Of a DNA stretch of 64,000 bases, positions 41,646-50,339 are shown one piece after another. This stretch comes from Methylopila jiangsuensis (GTDB lineage Bacteria > Pseudomonadota > Alphaproteobacteria > Rhizobiales > Methylopilaceae), in assembly GCF_027922305.1 (NCBI RefSeq), contig NZ_BSFK01000010.1:434001-498000 (forward strand). Reading direction: 5' to 3'. The notes below the pieces were generated by a model. That model did no database searches, was not told the origin of the DNA, and was given only the letters and a program-made list of their open reading frames with translations. Made by a program: the position numbers and the translations under genes. The first letter of the stretch is position 1. Each line of letters begins with the position of its first letter.

Positions 41646-41686
41646 GATCGTGCTACTTTATTTTAGCTCCCTGCGTCAAGATCGCA

Positions 41687-41715
41687 ATTGTATCCGGCTC
41701 TTGCTTCGGCGACAA
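41687..41715 (-). promoter_or_regulatory. Candidate sigma-70 promoter for the GT25 gene
   Basis: On the minus strand TTGTCG (41710-41715) and TACAAT (41687-41692) are separated by exactly 17 bp. Transcription would start about 35 nt before the ATG at 41645. This would make the GT25 gene independent of the large fusion gene upstream. Confidence 0.5.
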
Positions 41716-41815
41716 GAGTAAAATCCGGACAAGGACGCACTGTGCCTATCTGGGATTTGTGTCGTTTCAAAGGACAAAGCGCAGACGTCGCCCAAGCGTC
41801 GTCCGCCGGCGGCCC

Positions 41816-44587
41816 TCAATCGGCGTGGTCCGACGGAGGCTGAGCCTGTTTGCCGCCCAGCAGCGCGGCGCGCATCGAATCAAAACTGATCCGCCGTCCA
41901 CGGGTCAGTCGCATCGTCCAGCGCATCAGTGGTTGCCTGAGGGACAAGGGTTCGTTGTCGCCATCCTGACGACGGGCAGCTTTGAGGCGCCGCAGTGACG
42001 AGCGTATCCGCCGCCTAAACGCGTCGGCGTCCTTTGTTTCCAGCCAGTACTGTAGGCTTTTGGAGCGAGCCCTTTCCCTCAGGACCTGAACGAAGGCGTC
42101 GGCGATGGAGACATCGTCCAGAAGCCTTTCGCGTATGACCGGCATCGGCAGCAGGGAGACGTGCTCGGCCATCCATGCGCGGAACTTCACGGCTTTCTGC
42201 TTGTGCCGGAAGCCGCCGCCCTGAGACTGCGCCACCCGCGTGATGGGCGTGGCCTTCAAAACCAGTTCTTTGGACTCCAGTCCCGACTGGATGATCGATT
42301 CGGCGAGCGCGCTGCGGGTTATCACGACGCTGTTGCCCAGACCGTCGGTCTTGTAATCCGGCAGCCAAGCGTCGCCGAGTGAGATGTCTGACAGTTCCGT
42401 CATGACATCCGTGCAAAGATCGCAAGCTCTCGATTTGAACAGGCCGGTGCCCCACATGTCGCCTACGCGGCGCATTTTCATAGTGTGGGTTTTATTGTTC
42501 TCATCTATGGCGGAAAACGAGTAGTCGTTTGCCGTGCTTTTCGCGTCCTTGACGCGGTATTCTGGCGCAAAAAAGTTTCCGCGAACGCCAGCGTTCTGGG
42601 CGAGATAATCCGTGTATGAGCGGCTTTTCAGGCCTCCGCAGATAATGCCCAGCAAAAATGGAATTTTCTCCCGGAACTCGGGATAGTAGTACTGCTTCAG
42701 GCGTACGGCCTTAATGAAACAGGCGACCCCGGATACCGCAACACGTCCGTTTTTTTGTTCGATTACGGAAAAAAGCTCATCAAGAGAGACTGGATAGTAT
42801 CTCGTCTTTGACATCTTGCGGATGTCGTCATTCTTATCAAAAATGCAGTACTTGTATCTATCATTTACGTCATTTTGCACGACGAAAAGATAGTCGACAT
42901 CGCCACGTTCAAGAAGTTTCTTGAAAACGTAAGTGGCTATGCCGCCAGAAGACGAGGTGGGGCGATATTCGATGCTGTAGCCGATGTAGGAGCCTTCGAA
43001 GCGACCGCATCGGGGATGAGACTGTTTTGCATCGGCGAGAAATATATCCGCCAAGGCGTCCTCGTCTCGAACGGCGGCCTCGGGCTCGGGATTGAACGGA
43101 CACACCTTCACGGCGCTCGCCGGCACGTCGGCCGCGCTTGCGCCCGGCGCCAGTTCGGGCGTTAGAAAGCCGTCCTCATTCCAGGCCATCCTGAGCGCGC
43201 CGCGGGATTCCGAAATGCACACGCCGCAGCCTGTGCACAAGACGTTCAGCGGCTGGCAAACATGGCTTGGCGCGCCGGCGGCGGACCTCACGCCCGTGGG
43301 CGTCCCTCCGGTCGAATGACTGACATTCGAGCGCAGCGCCACCACGGTTCCATCGCCCGGGCCGCTGCGTCCGGACTGGCCCGCTGGGGAAGGCGGCCTT
43401 GCCGGCCGGTCGCCGGTCAGGGCCTCCTGCAGGAACCTGAATGACCGGGTGCGAAGCGCGTCCAATCGCGCGTTGACGGCGCTCCAGTCCACAGGCTGCG
43501 ATATTTTCTGCAGGTCGATCTGCGAGGAGTGCAGCACGAGGCGCTCCTCTAAGCCGAACATCTTAAGCAGTGACGTAAAGCGTGCGAGACCTCTCGCGGG
43601 ATTTCCATAGGCCAGGAAAGGCTTGTTGAAGATGATCGAGAACACCACGCCATGGAAGGAGTCCGTGACGACAAACGACGCTTTATGAAACGAGGCGAGC
43701 CAGCCTTCGACGGACTTGTCGCCCTTGATCTCGGCCTGAGCGCCGGAAGGGTCGGCCTCGCGCCCGTCGGTCGTGCGCACGGTTAAACCCAGACGTTGCG
43801 CGAGCGCCGCAATCGTATGGTTCTTGTCGTCATTGACGTCGAGAATGTAGGTCAGCAGCGTCTTGTCGTCCGGACGCCGTCTGTCGAGCGAAAATGCGCT
43901 GACGTAGTGGCTCTTGTCGTGGAGCAGAGTTGGATCCAGAACGTGCTGCGCCGCAGCGTTCAGGTGATCGCGGCACAGGTCGACGCCATTGTCCTCGCGC
44001 ACAGACACCGCGTCGAATTTTTGGATGAGGCGCGTGGCGACCGAGGTCTCCTCGCCACTGAACTCCCAACTGGGCGATGCGAAAGACGCCGCGTAACTGA
44101 TGCGCCTTGTCGTCGTGTCATCCTCGGGCAGAAAACCAAGGAAAAAATCGGACAGCATGCTTCTGGCGTATTTTGGACGCCAGACTTGGTCGCTGCCGAC
44201 GATGATCGCATCGAAACCGTAATGCGGTATTTTGTTTTCCAAATGGGACGTCGACAAAAACGGCGTCGTTGCAGGAAATATGTGCTTCTGGATAAATTTG
44301 GTGTTTGGCGCCGTAGACGACAGCGAAGTGAACGACTTCGCCATAAGGGGCGTATCGGCCTCGGCCCGATCGGCCAGGCTGGCGATGTCAAAGTCGCGTG
44401 GCGGAATGCGCCTGTTGATGAGGACGGGAGAATGCCCCAGCTGCCGCAGTGCGGTGACCAAGGCGTAGGCTTGCAGGTTGCCGCCGTAATTCCGGTTCAA
44501 AGGAAGGGTCAGAACGCCAACTTTCAATTTTGGCGCTGCGCCGCCGTCGGCGACTGGATTCGACGGTTCGTCGGTATCAGGCTTCAT
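41816..44587 (-). CDS. Fusion of polysaccharide pyruvyl transferase and FrhB-type iron-sulfur flavoprotein
   Basis: A single uninterrupted frame of 923 residues from ATG 44587 (a TTG at 44602 is possible). Residues about 20-395 are a polysaccharide pyruvyl transferase (CsaB-type): NYGGNLQAYAL, GSDQVWRPKY and the DSFHG motif. A Pro/Gly/Ser-rich linker (about 396-440) leads to ferredoxin-like cysteines CTGCGVC (Cys451, 454, 457) and a later CP (Cys496). Next comes a coenzyme F420 hydrogenase beta-subunit (FrhB) region with SSGGIATYVFKKLL, GVACFIKAV, GIICGG, CDLC and DISLGDAW. The basic C-terminal tail (about 795-923) may bind membrane. The reaction is unknown; pyruvylation or redox modification of a surface glycan is inferred. 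Confidence 0.85.
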   Translation of the reverse strand: MKPDTDEPSNPVADGGAAPKLKVGVLTLPLNRNYGGNLQAYALVTALRQLGHSPVLINRRIPPRDFDIASLADRAEADTPLMAKSFTSLSSTAPNTKFIQKHIFPATTPFLSTSHLENKIPHYGFDAIIVGSDQVWRPKYARSMLSDFFLGFLPEDDTTTRRISYAASFASPSWEFSGEETSVATRLIQKFDAVSVREDNGVDLCRDHLNAAAQHVLDPTLLHDKSHYVSAFSLDRRRPDDKTLLTYILDVNDDKNHTIAALAQRLGLTVRTTDGREADPSGAQAEIKGDKSVEGWLASFHKASFVVTDSFHGVVFSIIFNKPFLAYGNPARGLARFTSLLKMFGLEERLVLHSSQIDLQKISQPVDWSAVNARLDALRTRSFRFLQEALTGDRPARPPSPAGQSGRSGPGDGTVVALRSNVSHSTGGTPTGVRSAAGAPSHVCQPLNVLCTGCGVCISESRGALRMAWNEDGFLTPELAPGASAADVPASAVKVCPFNPEPEAAVRDEDALADIFLADAKQSHPRCGRFEGSYIGYSIEYRPTSSSGGIATYVFKKLLERGDVDYLFVVQNDVNDRYKYCIFDKNDDIRKMSKTRYYPVSLDELFSVIEQKNGRVAVSGVACFIKAVRLKQYYYPEFREKIPFLLGIICGGLKSRSYTDYLAQNAGVRGNFFAPEYRVKDAKSTANDYSFSAIDENNKTHTMKMRRVGDMWGTGLFKSRACDLCTDVMTELSDISLGDAWLPDYKTDGLGNSVVITRSALAESIIQSGLESKELVLKATPITRVAQSQGGGFRHKQKAVKFRAWMAEHVSLLPMPVIRERLLDDVSIADAFVQVLRERARSKSLQYWLETKDADAFRRRIRSSLRRLKAARRQDGDNEPLSLRQPLMRWTMRLTRGRRISFDSMRAALLGGKQAQPPSDHAD

Positions 44588-45273
44588 TCCTGCAGGCCTC
44601 AAACGCGGTTTAATTCTGGAAATATTTAGGCATGCATCGTTGTGCGAGCCCTATATCATGGGTCTTTCCAGCATGAAATTCGGAGCGCCATAATGTCGCT
44701 CCGACCCTATCGGAAAAGCTCGGGGAGGTCTACCGGCTGAGTGGGGGCGGGCTTTCTTCAGTGTGAGGCAAGTCATGGGCGCGCATACTGGGGTGTGGGA
44801 CGCGCTTGTCGCATAAGGCGCAAAATTTTAATTTTCTGATCTAAGGTATGACATTGGTGTGGCGGCTCTGGCTGGCTCGGATTCTGGGCTCTTCAATAAG
44901 AGGGCGGTCGGCCGTCGTGCGGGGAGATTTCAGCAGCTTCGTCGCACGTCGTCAGGCTCAAGCGGTAAGGGTTCCTGCGCCGTGCAAGATAAACTTTTTG
45001 CAGTGCGGGAAATTGACAACGCCAATGAGGGAGACTTACGCTGACGCCGTCCGTATGCCTTAGAGCGTTCCCAAACTTGCGCCTGCAAGAAAGGCCTGCA
45101 AGCCATACATGGATAATTTTTTTAATACAAAAAATAATTTTTACCTGAATTGAGAAATTCATCAGGTCGTCATGAAGTGGGGCGTTTGAGCTCTTCGGCA
45201 GGAATGTTTTACGAGATGGCGCGGGCTGCGGACGCTTGCGTTTGAGCGTTGAGTTGGGGGCTTTGGGGCGGAA
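44588..45273. other. 686-bp gene-free, AT-rich region
   Basis: The short frames here (for example near 44848-45063) lack any recognisable protein. Visible structure includes a perfect 8-bp hairpin at 44680-44704. A poly-A/T tract lies at about 45105-45145, followed by a small imperfect hairpin CCTGAATT...AATTCATCAGG at 45144-45166. A TTGACA hexamer lies at 45013-45018 without a good -10 partner. The composition differs from the chromosome, so it may be leftover transferred DNA or a regulatory region for two divergent glycan genes. Confidence 0.6.
44680..44704. repeat. Perfect 8-bp inverted repeat
   Basis: TCGGAGCG and CGCTCCGA flank a 9-nt CCATAATGT loop, about 95 bp before the start of the pyruvyltransferase fusion gene. 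It may be an operator or an RNA hairpin. Confidence 0.45.
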
Positions 45274-46836
45274 ATGTCTGAAAAGGTGATGGACGTCGCG
45301 AAGCTTAAGGCTGAGCGCGACAAGCTCAAACAGCAGCGCGACGAGGTGCGCGAGGCGCGCAACGGTTTCCGGGTGGAGCGGGACCAGGCGCAGGCCGCGC
45401 TGAAGGCCGCCGAGCGCGCCCGGAGCGCGGCCGAGGCGGAGCGGGAGAAAGTCGCCGCCGAGCGGGATCGGGCGCTGGCGGAGCTTGAGGCCTTGCGGGC
45501 CGGCGCCAAGACGGCGCGGAAGAAATCGGAGATCGCGGCCGACGCTGCGGCGCTGCAGGACAAGGATCGACTGATCCAGCTCGAAAAGCGCCGCGTGCAG
45601 CGGCTGGAGCAGCAGATCGAACGGCTCGCCCATCGCGTGTTCGAGCAGGAGGCGGTGCTCGACAGCCTCGGGCAGGTCCGGCAGCAGTTCGACAGGGTCG
45701 CGGATCTCGACCAGACGGTCGCCTCCGGACGGCGGCTGCTGGCGTCCCTGAGCGGATCGCTGGCGCTGTTCGGCTCCCTGAAGGAGACGTTCGACGCCAA
45801 GCTTTCCGAACTGCAGGCCCACGTGGACCTGTCGCTGGCGGCGGAGCTGAAGCAGTACGAGCGGTTCGTCGAGACCCTCTCCTCCCTCACGGTGGAAACC
45901 AAGACGGCCCTCGCCCCGGTGGTGTCGGAGACGCCCGTGGAGACGTTGTTCCAGCCTTCGGTTCGCGACCAGACCAAGCCGGAGAAGGTGAACGGCAAGC
46001 CGGTGGGAGGCGCCCGCTGGCGCACCATGGCGGAGGAGCGATTCCAGAAGGAGGTGGCGTTCCGGGAGTCGGGAGAGTTCGCCCGCGTGGAGGCCATGCG
46101 CGGCAAGCACGCCGGCAAGCGCGCCTTCATCATCGGCAACGGGCCGTCGATCAACACTCAGGATCTGACGCTGCTGAAGGACGAAATCACCTTCTGCGCC
46201 AACTGGTTCATCAACCACCCGCAGTTCAACGACATCCAGCCTTCGTACTATTGCGTGTCGTCGCATGAGATGTTCGGCGGCTGGGGCAAGACGCCGAACC
46301 TGAACGAGGACTTTCGGGAGAAGCTGAAGCAGAAGCTGACGCCCGAATCGACGATGTTCTTTTCGTTCGCCTTCAGGAATTACATGAAGGAACTGGGGTT
46401 GCTGGACGAGGAGCAGCTGCGCTATCTGATCTTCGACCGGCCCAAGCTGCTGGTGGACGAGGTCGGAAGCCAGAATTTCGATCTCGGGCGCTGCATGGAC
46501 GACGCCTACACCGTGCTGCTGACCTTCGCCGTGCCGCTCGCGGTGCATTTCGGGATCACCGACCTCTACCTGATCGGTTGCGACTGCGATTACGGGCTGA
46601 CCACGCCGGAGGCGCCCCGCGCCTATTTCTATGCGCCGTCCGAACACAAGACGAGCAGCACCAAGTTCGAGAACATCGCCCGCATCTGGGGGGATGACGG
46701 GCCGATCTTCCAGTCCTACCGGATCTGCTCCGACACGGCGCTGATGAAGGGGCTGCGCATGTGGAACGCCACGGCGGGCGGGCGCCTCGAGGTGCTGCCC
46801 CGGGTGTCCTACCTCGACGTGGTCGGCCGTTCGTGA
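45274..46836 (+). CDS. Coiled-coil protein with a C-terminal MptE-like/DUF115-type domain
   Basis: This 520-residue protein has two halves. Residues about 5-130 are a long, charged coiled coil rich in Glu, Arg, Lys and Ala (KAERDKLKQQRDEVREAR). Residues about 280-520 begin KRAFIIGNGPSINTQDLTLL, a glycine-rich nucleotide-type loop. They continue through FCANWF, YYCVSSHEMFGG, LYLIGCDCDYGL and a closing LEVLPRVSYLD. That half resembles the DUF115/MptE-like group found in motility-associated and surface-glycan proteins. The ATG at 45274 overlaps nothing upstream, but its stop overlaps the GT8 start (GTGA). A sugar-phosphate or nucleotide-sugar role is inferred. Confidence 0.75.
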   Translation: MSEKVMDVAKLKAERDKLKQQRDEVREARNGFRVERDQAQAALKAAERARSAAEAEREKVAAERDRALAELEALRAGAKTARKKSEIAADAAALQDKDRLIQLEKRRVQRLEQQIERLAHRVFEQEAVLDSLGQVRQQFDRVADLDQTVASGRRLLASLSGSLALFGSLKETFDAKLSELQAHVDLSLAAELKQYERFVETLSSLTVETKTALAPVVSETPVETLFQPSVRDQTKPEKVNGKPVGGARWRTMAEERFQKEVAFRESGEFARVEAMRGKHAGKRAFIIGNGPSINTQDLTLLKDEITFCANWFINHPQFNDIQPSYYCVSSHEMFGGWGKTPNLNEDFREKLKQKLTPESTMFFSFAFRNYMKELGLLDEEQLRYLIFDRPKLLVDEVGSQNFDLGRCMDDAYTVLLTFAVPLAVHFGITDLYLIGCDCDYGLTTPEAPRAYFYAPSEHKTSSTKFENIARIWGDDGPIFQSYRICSDTALMKGLRMWNATAGGRLEVLPRVSYLDVVGRS

Positions 46837-47849
46837 GCCCCGCGCCGTCGGCCAAGAAGCCGAAGCTCTGTCTCGCCACGGTGGTGTCCGATCCGTTCGT
46901 GCTCGGCGCCATCGTTCTGCTCAACAGCTTTCTGGCCAAGAACCCATGGTTCAACGGCGATATCGTCATTATCTCCGAGGTGACGAACTCGCCGCTGTCC
47001 CGCAGCAACAGAACCCTGTTGCGGGAACATTTTCCCGGCCTGAAGTTCCGCGACATCGACGCGACGGCTTATGAAGGCGTGTTCCACTTCGCGGAGACTG
47101 TGGTGGAGACGCCGGCCCGGTTGCGGGCGGCGTTTTACATTCTGGAATGCTTCACGCTGACCAATTACGAGCGTGTGGTCGCGCTCGACAGCGACATGCT
47201 GGTGACGGGCGATCTGCGGGAGCTGTTCGAGACCCAGGCGCCGTTCTCGATCGTGCGCGCCTACGACCACGACCGGAACCTGCCGCTACCCTATTTCAAC
47301 ACCGGCACCATGGTGATCGGCGGCGAAGGCCTGCGGCGCGACATGGTGTCGGAAATCTCGGACTTCCTCGCCACGGTCACCAAGGTCAACCGTTCCCACG
47401 GAAAAGCCGACCAGTCGGTGCTGAACGTCTACTTCCGCGGGCGGGACAAGAACTATCTCGACGAGAAGTACAACTTCTCGAAGCGCCTGGTGCCGCCGGA
47501 CGTGGCCTCGATTGAGGACTTCATCGCCGAGAACGACGTGCGGATTCTGCATTTTCTCGGCGAAAAGCCCTGGAACATCAAAATCAAGGAGATGGAGTGG
47601 GACTACCGCCGCCACGAGGAATTGTGGCTTAGGGAGTTCCTGTCCTGCGCCAAGCCCACCGCGGTCGGCCGGCTGGTGCGGGAGCTGATCGCGCAGGACA
47701 AGGCGCTGCGCCGCGCCCTGCAGCGCCGCTACGTGCCGGCGGACGACCAGCGCGTGATGGAGAAGACCATCGAGCGCGCCTTCGCCAAACGCACCTACGC
47801 CTCCGTGTTTCAGGACAAGCCCAAGGCCGCGTCGGACGCGGAAGCCTGA
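46833..47849 (+). CDS. Glycosyltransferase family 8 protein (glycogenin-like GT-A)
   Basis: A 338-residue GT-A enzyme starting at GTG 46833, coupled to the preceding gene by a GTGA overlap. Key features are the N-terminal strand CLATVVSDPFVLGAIVLLNS, the DxD-type metal site VALDSDMLVTGDL, the acceptor-side YFNTGTMVIGG, and the late HFLGEKPWNI motif. GT8 enzymes use UDP-sugars. A second GT8 gene of the same architecture lies at 59202. The linkage with the coiled-coil protein suggests they act together on one surface glycan. Confidence 0.88.
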   Translation: MSPAPSAKKPKLCLATVVSDPFVLGAIVLLNSFLAKNPWFNGDIVIISEVTNSPLSRSNRTLLREHFPGLKFRDIDATAYEGVFHFAETVVETPARLRAAFYILECFTLTNYERVVALDSDMLVTGDLRELFETQAPFSIVRAYDHDRNLPLPYFNTGTMVIGGEGLRRDMVSEISDFLATVTKVNRSHGKADQSVLNVYFRGRDKNYLDEKYNFSKRLVPPDVASIEDFIAENDVRILHFLGEKPWNIKIKEMEWDYRRHEELWLREFLSCAKPTAVGRLVRELIAQDKALRRALQRRYVPADDQRVMEKTIERAFAKRTYASVFQDKPKAASDAEA

Positions 47850-47939
47850 CGTCCGACACAGCCGGTTTTCCCCATTCCCCAGCAAACCGCGCCCGTGCGG
47901 GCGCGCGCCGGACGCGAATCGCTTATCGCTTGAAGCATC

Positions 47940-49775
47940 GTGTCCGACGACTCAGCCCTTTCCGCCGCCGTCCTGCCGCCTGAACTCGCGGCGGAGAAGT
48001 GGCGCGTGCTGAAGGCGACCTTCGGCTTCGACGCGTTCCGCCCCGGCCAGGAGCCGGTGGTGGATGCGCTGCTCGCCGGCCGCGACGTGCTGGCGGTGAT
48101 GCCGACCGGCGCCGGAAAGTCGCTGTGCTATCAGGCGCCGGCGCTGACCAAGGGCGGGCTCGCGGTGGTGGTGTCGCCGCTGATCGCGCTGATGGACGAT
48201 CAGGTGGCGGGCCTGCGCCTGAACGGCGTCTGCGCCGAGGCGATCCATTCCGGCCGGTCGCGGGAGGACAACGTCGCCTCTTGGCGGCGGGTCGCCTCGG
48301 GCGAGGCCCGCTTCGTCTACATGGCGCCCGAGCGGCTGATGACCGAGCGCATGCTCGGCGCGCTCGGCCGGCTGCCGGTGTCGCTGATCGCCATCGACGA
48401 GGCGCACTGCATCTCCCAGTGGGGCCACAGTTTCCGCGCGGAGTATCTGACGCTCGGCCGCCTGCGCGAGGCGCTGCCGGGCGCGCCCATAGCGGCGCTG
48501 ACCGCGACCGCCGACGACGGCACCCGCGCCGACATTCTGGACAAGCTGTTCGGCGGCCGGGCCCAGGTGTTCGTCTCCGGCTTCGACCGGCCCAACATCG
48601 CGATCTCCGTCACCGAGAAGGCGGATGTGGGGACCGCGATCGAACGCTTCGTGGCCGCGCGGCCGGGCCTCAGCGGCGTGATCTACCGGATCTCCCGCAA
48701 GAAGGTGGAGGAGACCGCCGCGCGTCTTCAGGCGGCGGGCGTGAGGGCCTTCGCCTATCACGCCGGCATGGAGGCGTCCGAGCGCGCCGCGGCGCAGGAG
48801 ACCTTCCTGGCCGAGAGCGGGGTGGTGATGGTGGCGACCGTCGCCTTCGGCATGGGCATCGACAAGTCGGACGTGCGCTACGTGCTGCACGGCGACGCGC
48901 CGGGCTCGCTCGAGGCCTATTATCAGGAGATCGGCCGCGCGGGCCGCGATGGCGCGCCGGCCGAGGCGCTGATGTTCTACGGCCTCGAGGACGTGCGCAC
49001 CCGTCGCCGCTTCATCGACGAGCAGGATTCCGATCCCGAGCGCAAGCGGGTGGAGGCCAGGCGGCTCGACGCGCTGGTGGGCTTCTGCGAAACCATCTCC
49101 TGCCGCCGGCAGGCGCTGCTGGCCTATTTCGGCGAGGCCTCCGGCCCGTGCGGCAACTGCGACACCTGCCTCGATCCGCCCGAGGTGGTGGACGGGACCC
49201 GGGACGCGCGGCTGCTGCTGTCGCTGGTGGCGGCCACGGGCGAGCGCTTCGGGGCGGCGCACATCGTGGCGCTGGCGGTGGGGCACCTGTCCGAGACCGT
49301 GACGGCGCGGGGCCACGACAGGCTGCCGGGCTTCGCCAAGGGCGCCGACCGGCCGGCGGCGGAATGGCGTGGCGTCGTGCGGCAGCTGGTGGCGCTCGGC
49401 GCGCTGAAGGTCGAGGTCGGGGCCTATGGCGGCCTGACGCTGACCGAGCGCGGCGGCCGCATCCTCGACGGCGCCGAGGGCGTGACGCTGGCCAAGCCCC
49501 GGGAGAAGCGCCGCGAGCGCCGCCGCATGACGGCGGAGCGGGTGGAGATGGACGGCGTGGACGCCGCGCTGCTCGGCCGGCTGAAGGCGTTGAGGCGCGA
49601 GCTCGCCATCGCCCGCGCCGCGCCGGCCTATCTGATTTTCTCCGACCGCACGCTGGTGGAGATGGCCGCCACGCGCCCCCGCACGGCCCAGGCGCTGGCG
49701 CAGGTGAAGGGCGTCGGCGCGGCCAAGCTCGACGCCTTCGGCGACGTGTTCCTGAAGGCGCTGAACGAGGCCTGA
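47940..49775 (+). CDS. recQ: ATP-dependent DNA helicase RecQ
   Basis: A 611-residue 3'-5' helicase for recombination and fork repair. Walker A is MPTGAGKSLCYQ and the DEAH box IDEAHCISQWGHSFR. Motif VI lies in QEIGRAGRDG. The zinc-binding cysteines of the RQC domain appear as CETISCRRQ and CGNCDTC. The C-terminal HRDC domain (about 530-605) contains RRELAIARAAPAYLIFSDRTL. The start is GTG at 47940, with GAAG a few bases upstream. Confidence 0.96.
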   Translation: MSDDSALSAAVLPPELAAEKWRVLKATFGFDAFRPGQEPVVDALLAGRDVLAVMPTGAGKSLCYQAPALTKGGLAVVVSPLIALMDDQVAGLRLNGVCAEAIHSGRSREDNVASWRRVASGEARFVYMAPERLMTERMLGALGRLPVSLIAIDEAHCISQWGHSFRAEYLTLGRLREALPGAPIAALTATADDGTRADILDKLFGGRAQVFVSGFDRPNIAISVTEKADVGTAIERFVAARPGLSGVIYRISRKKVEETAARLQAAGVRAFAYHAGMEASERAAAQETFLAESGVVMVATVAFGMGIDKSDVRYVLHGDAPGSLEAYYQEIGRAGRDGAPAEALMFYGLEDVRTRRRFIDEQDSDPERKRVEARRLDALVGFCETISCRRQALLAYFGEASGPCGNCDTCLDPPEVVDGTRDARLLLSLVAATGERFGAAHIVALAVGHLSETVTARGHDRLPGFAKGADRPAAEWRGVVRQLVALGALKVEVGAYGGLTLTERGGRILDGAEGVTLAKPREKRRERRRMTAERVEMDGVDAALLGRLKALRRELAIARAAPAYLIFSDRTLVEMAATRPRTAQALAQVKGVGAAKLDAFGDVFLKALNEA

Positions 49776-49848
49776 TCCCACGCCGCGGCGGACGGGTTGC
49801 GCCGGCGGCGGGGCAGGGCGATCATGACGCTCCGATGAAGGAGGCGCC

Positions 49849-50223
49849 ATGAGCGATCAGGAGCCCATACGTTTCGTCCCCCGCGCAGGCCCCGCCATCC
49901 CGGCGGCTTCCGCTCCGGTTTCCCCCCACGTCTCGTTCGACCGCGCCGAGTTCAACGCCCTGTTCGGGCTTTACGGGCGCATGGTGGCGGCGGGGGAGTG
50001 GCGGGACTACGCCATCGACTTCCTGAAGGAGCAGGCGGTGTTCTCGGTGTTCCGGCGCACCAGCGAAGCGCCGCTCTACCGCATCGAGAAGACGCCGAAG
50101 CTCGCCCGGCGTCAGGGGGCCTATGCGGTGGTGACGGCGACCGGCCTGATCCTGAAACGCGGCCCCGACCTCGCCCGCGTCCTCGACGTGCTGGAGCGCA
50201 AGCTGCGGCTGGTGACGAACTGA
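49849..50223 (+). CDS. DUF2794 domain-containing protein
   Basis: This 124-residue protein matches the small alphaproteobacterial DUF2794 family (VSFDRAEFNALFGLYGRMVAAGEWRDYAIDF split across its length, then PLYRIEKTPKL and GLILKRGPDLARVLDVLERK). Function is unknown. A strong AGGAGG site lies 6 nt before the ATG at 49849. It trails recQ by 73 bp. Confidence 0.9.
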   Translation: MSDQEPIRFVPRAGPAIPAASAPVSPHVSFDRAEFNALFGLYGRMVAAGEWRDYAIDFLKEQAVFSVFRRTSEAPLYRIEKTPKLARRQGAYAVVTATGLILKRGPDLARVLDVLERKLRLVTN

Positions 50224-50271
50224 CGCCGCTTGCGGTCAGGACAGCGGCGCTTTTGGGCTGTGGCCCGAACA

Positions 50272-50303
50272 CGTCATGCCCGAGACAAGCTCGGGCATGA
50301 CGG
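50272..50303. repeat. Intergenic palindrome, copy 5
   Basis: CGTCATGCCCGAG - ACAAG - CTCGGGCATGACGG, nearly symmetrical, in the gap between converging DUF2794 and yqeY genes. Confidence 0.75.
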
Positions 50304-50339
50304 AAGGCATGGCCCGGCCGGCGGAACCGCGGACGCGGC

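Noticed and set aside
41816-44587. Two separate genes (pyruvyltransferase and FrhB) merged by error
   Set aside because: The frame is continuous through a plausible Pro/Gly/Ser-rich linker with no stop; a sequencing error would more likely break it.
44848-45063. Small open frames in the 686-bp gap
   Set aside because: No ribosome site, no recognisable protein, and overlapping frames of similar quality; treated as non-coding.
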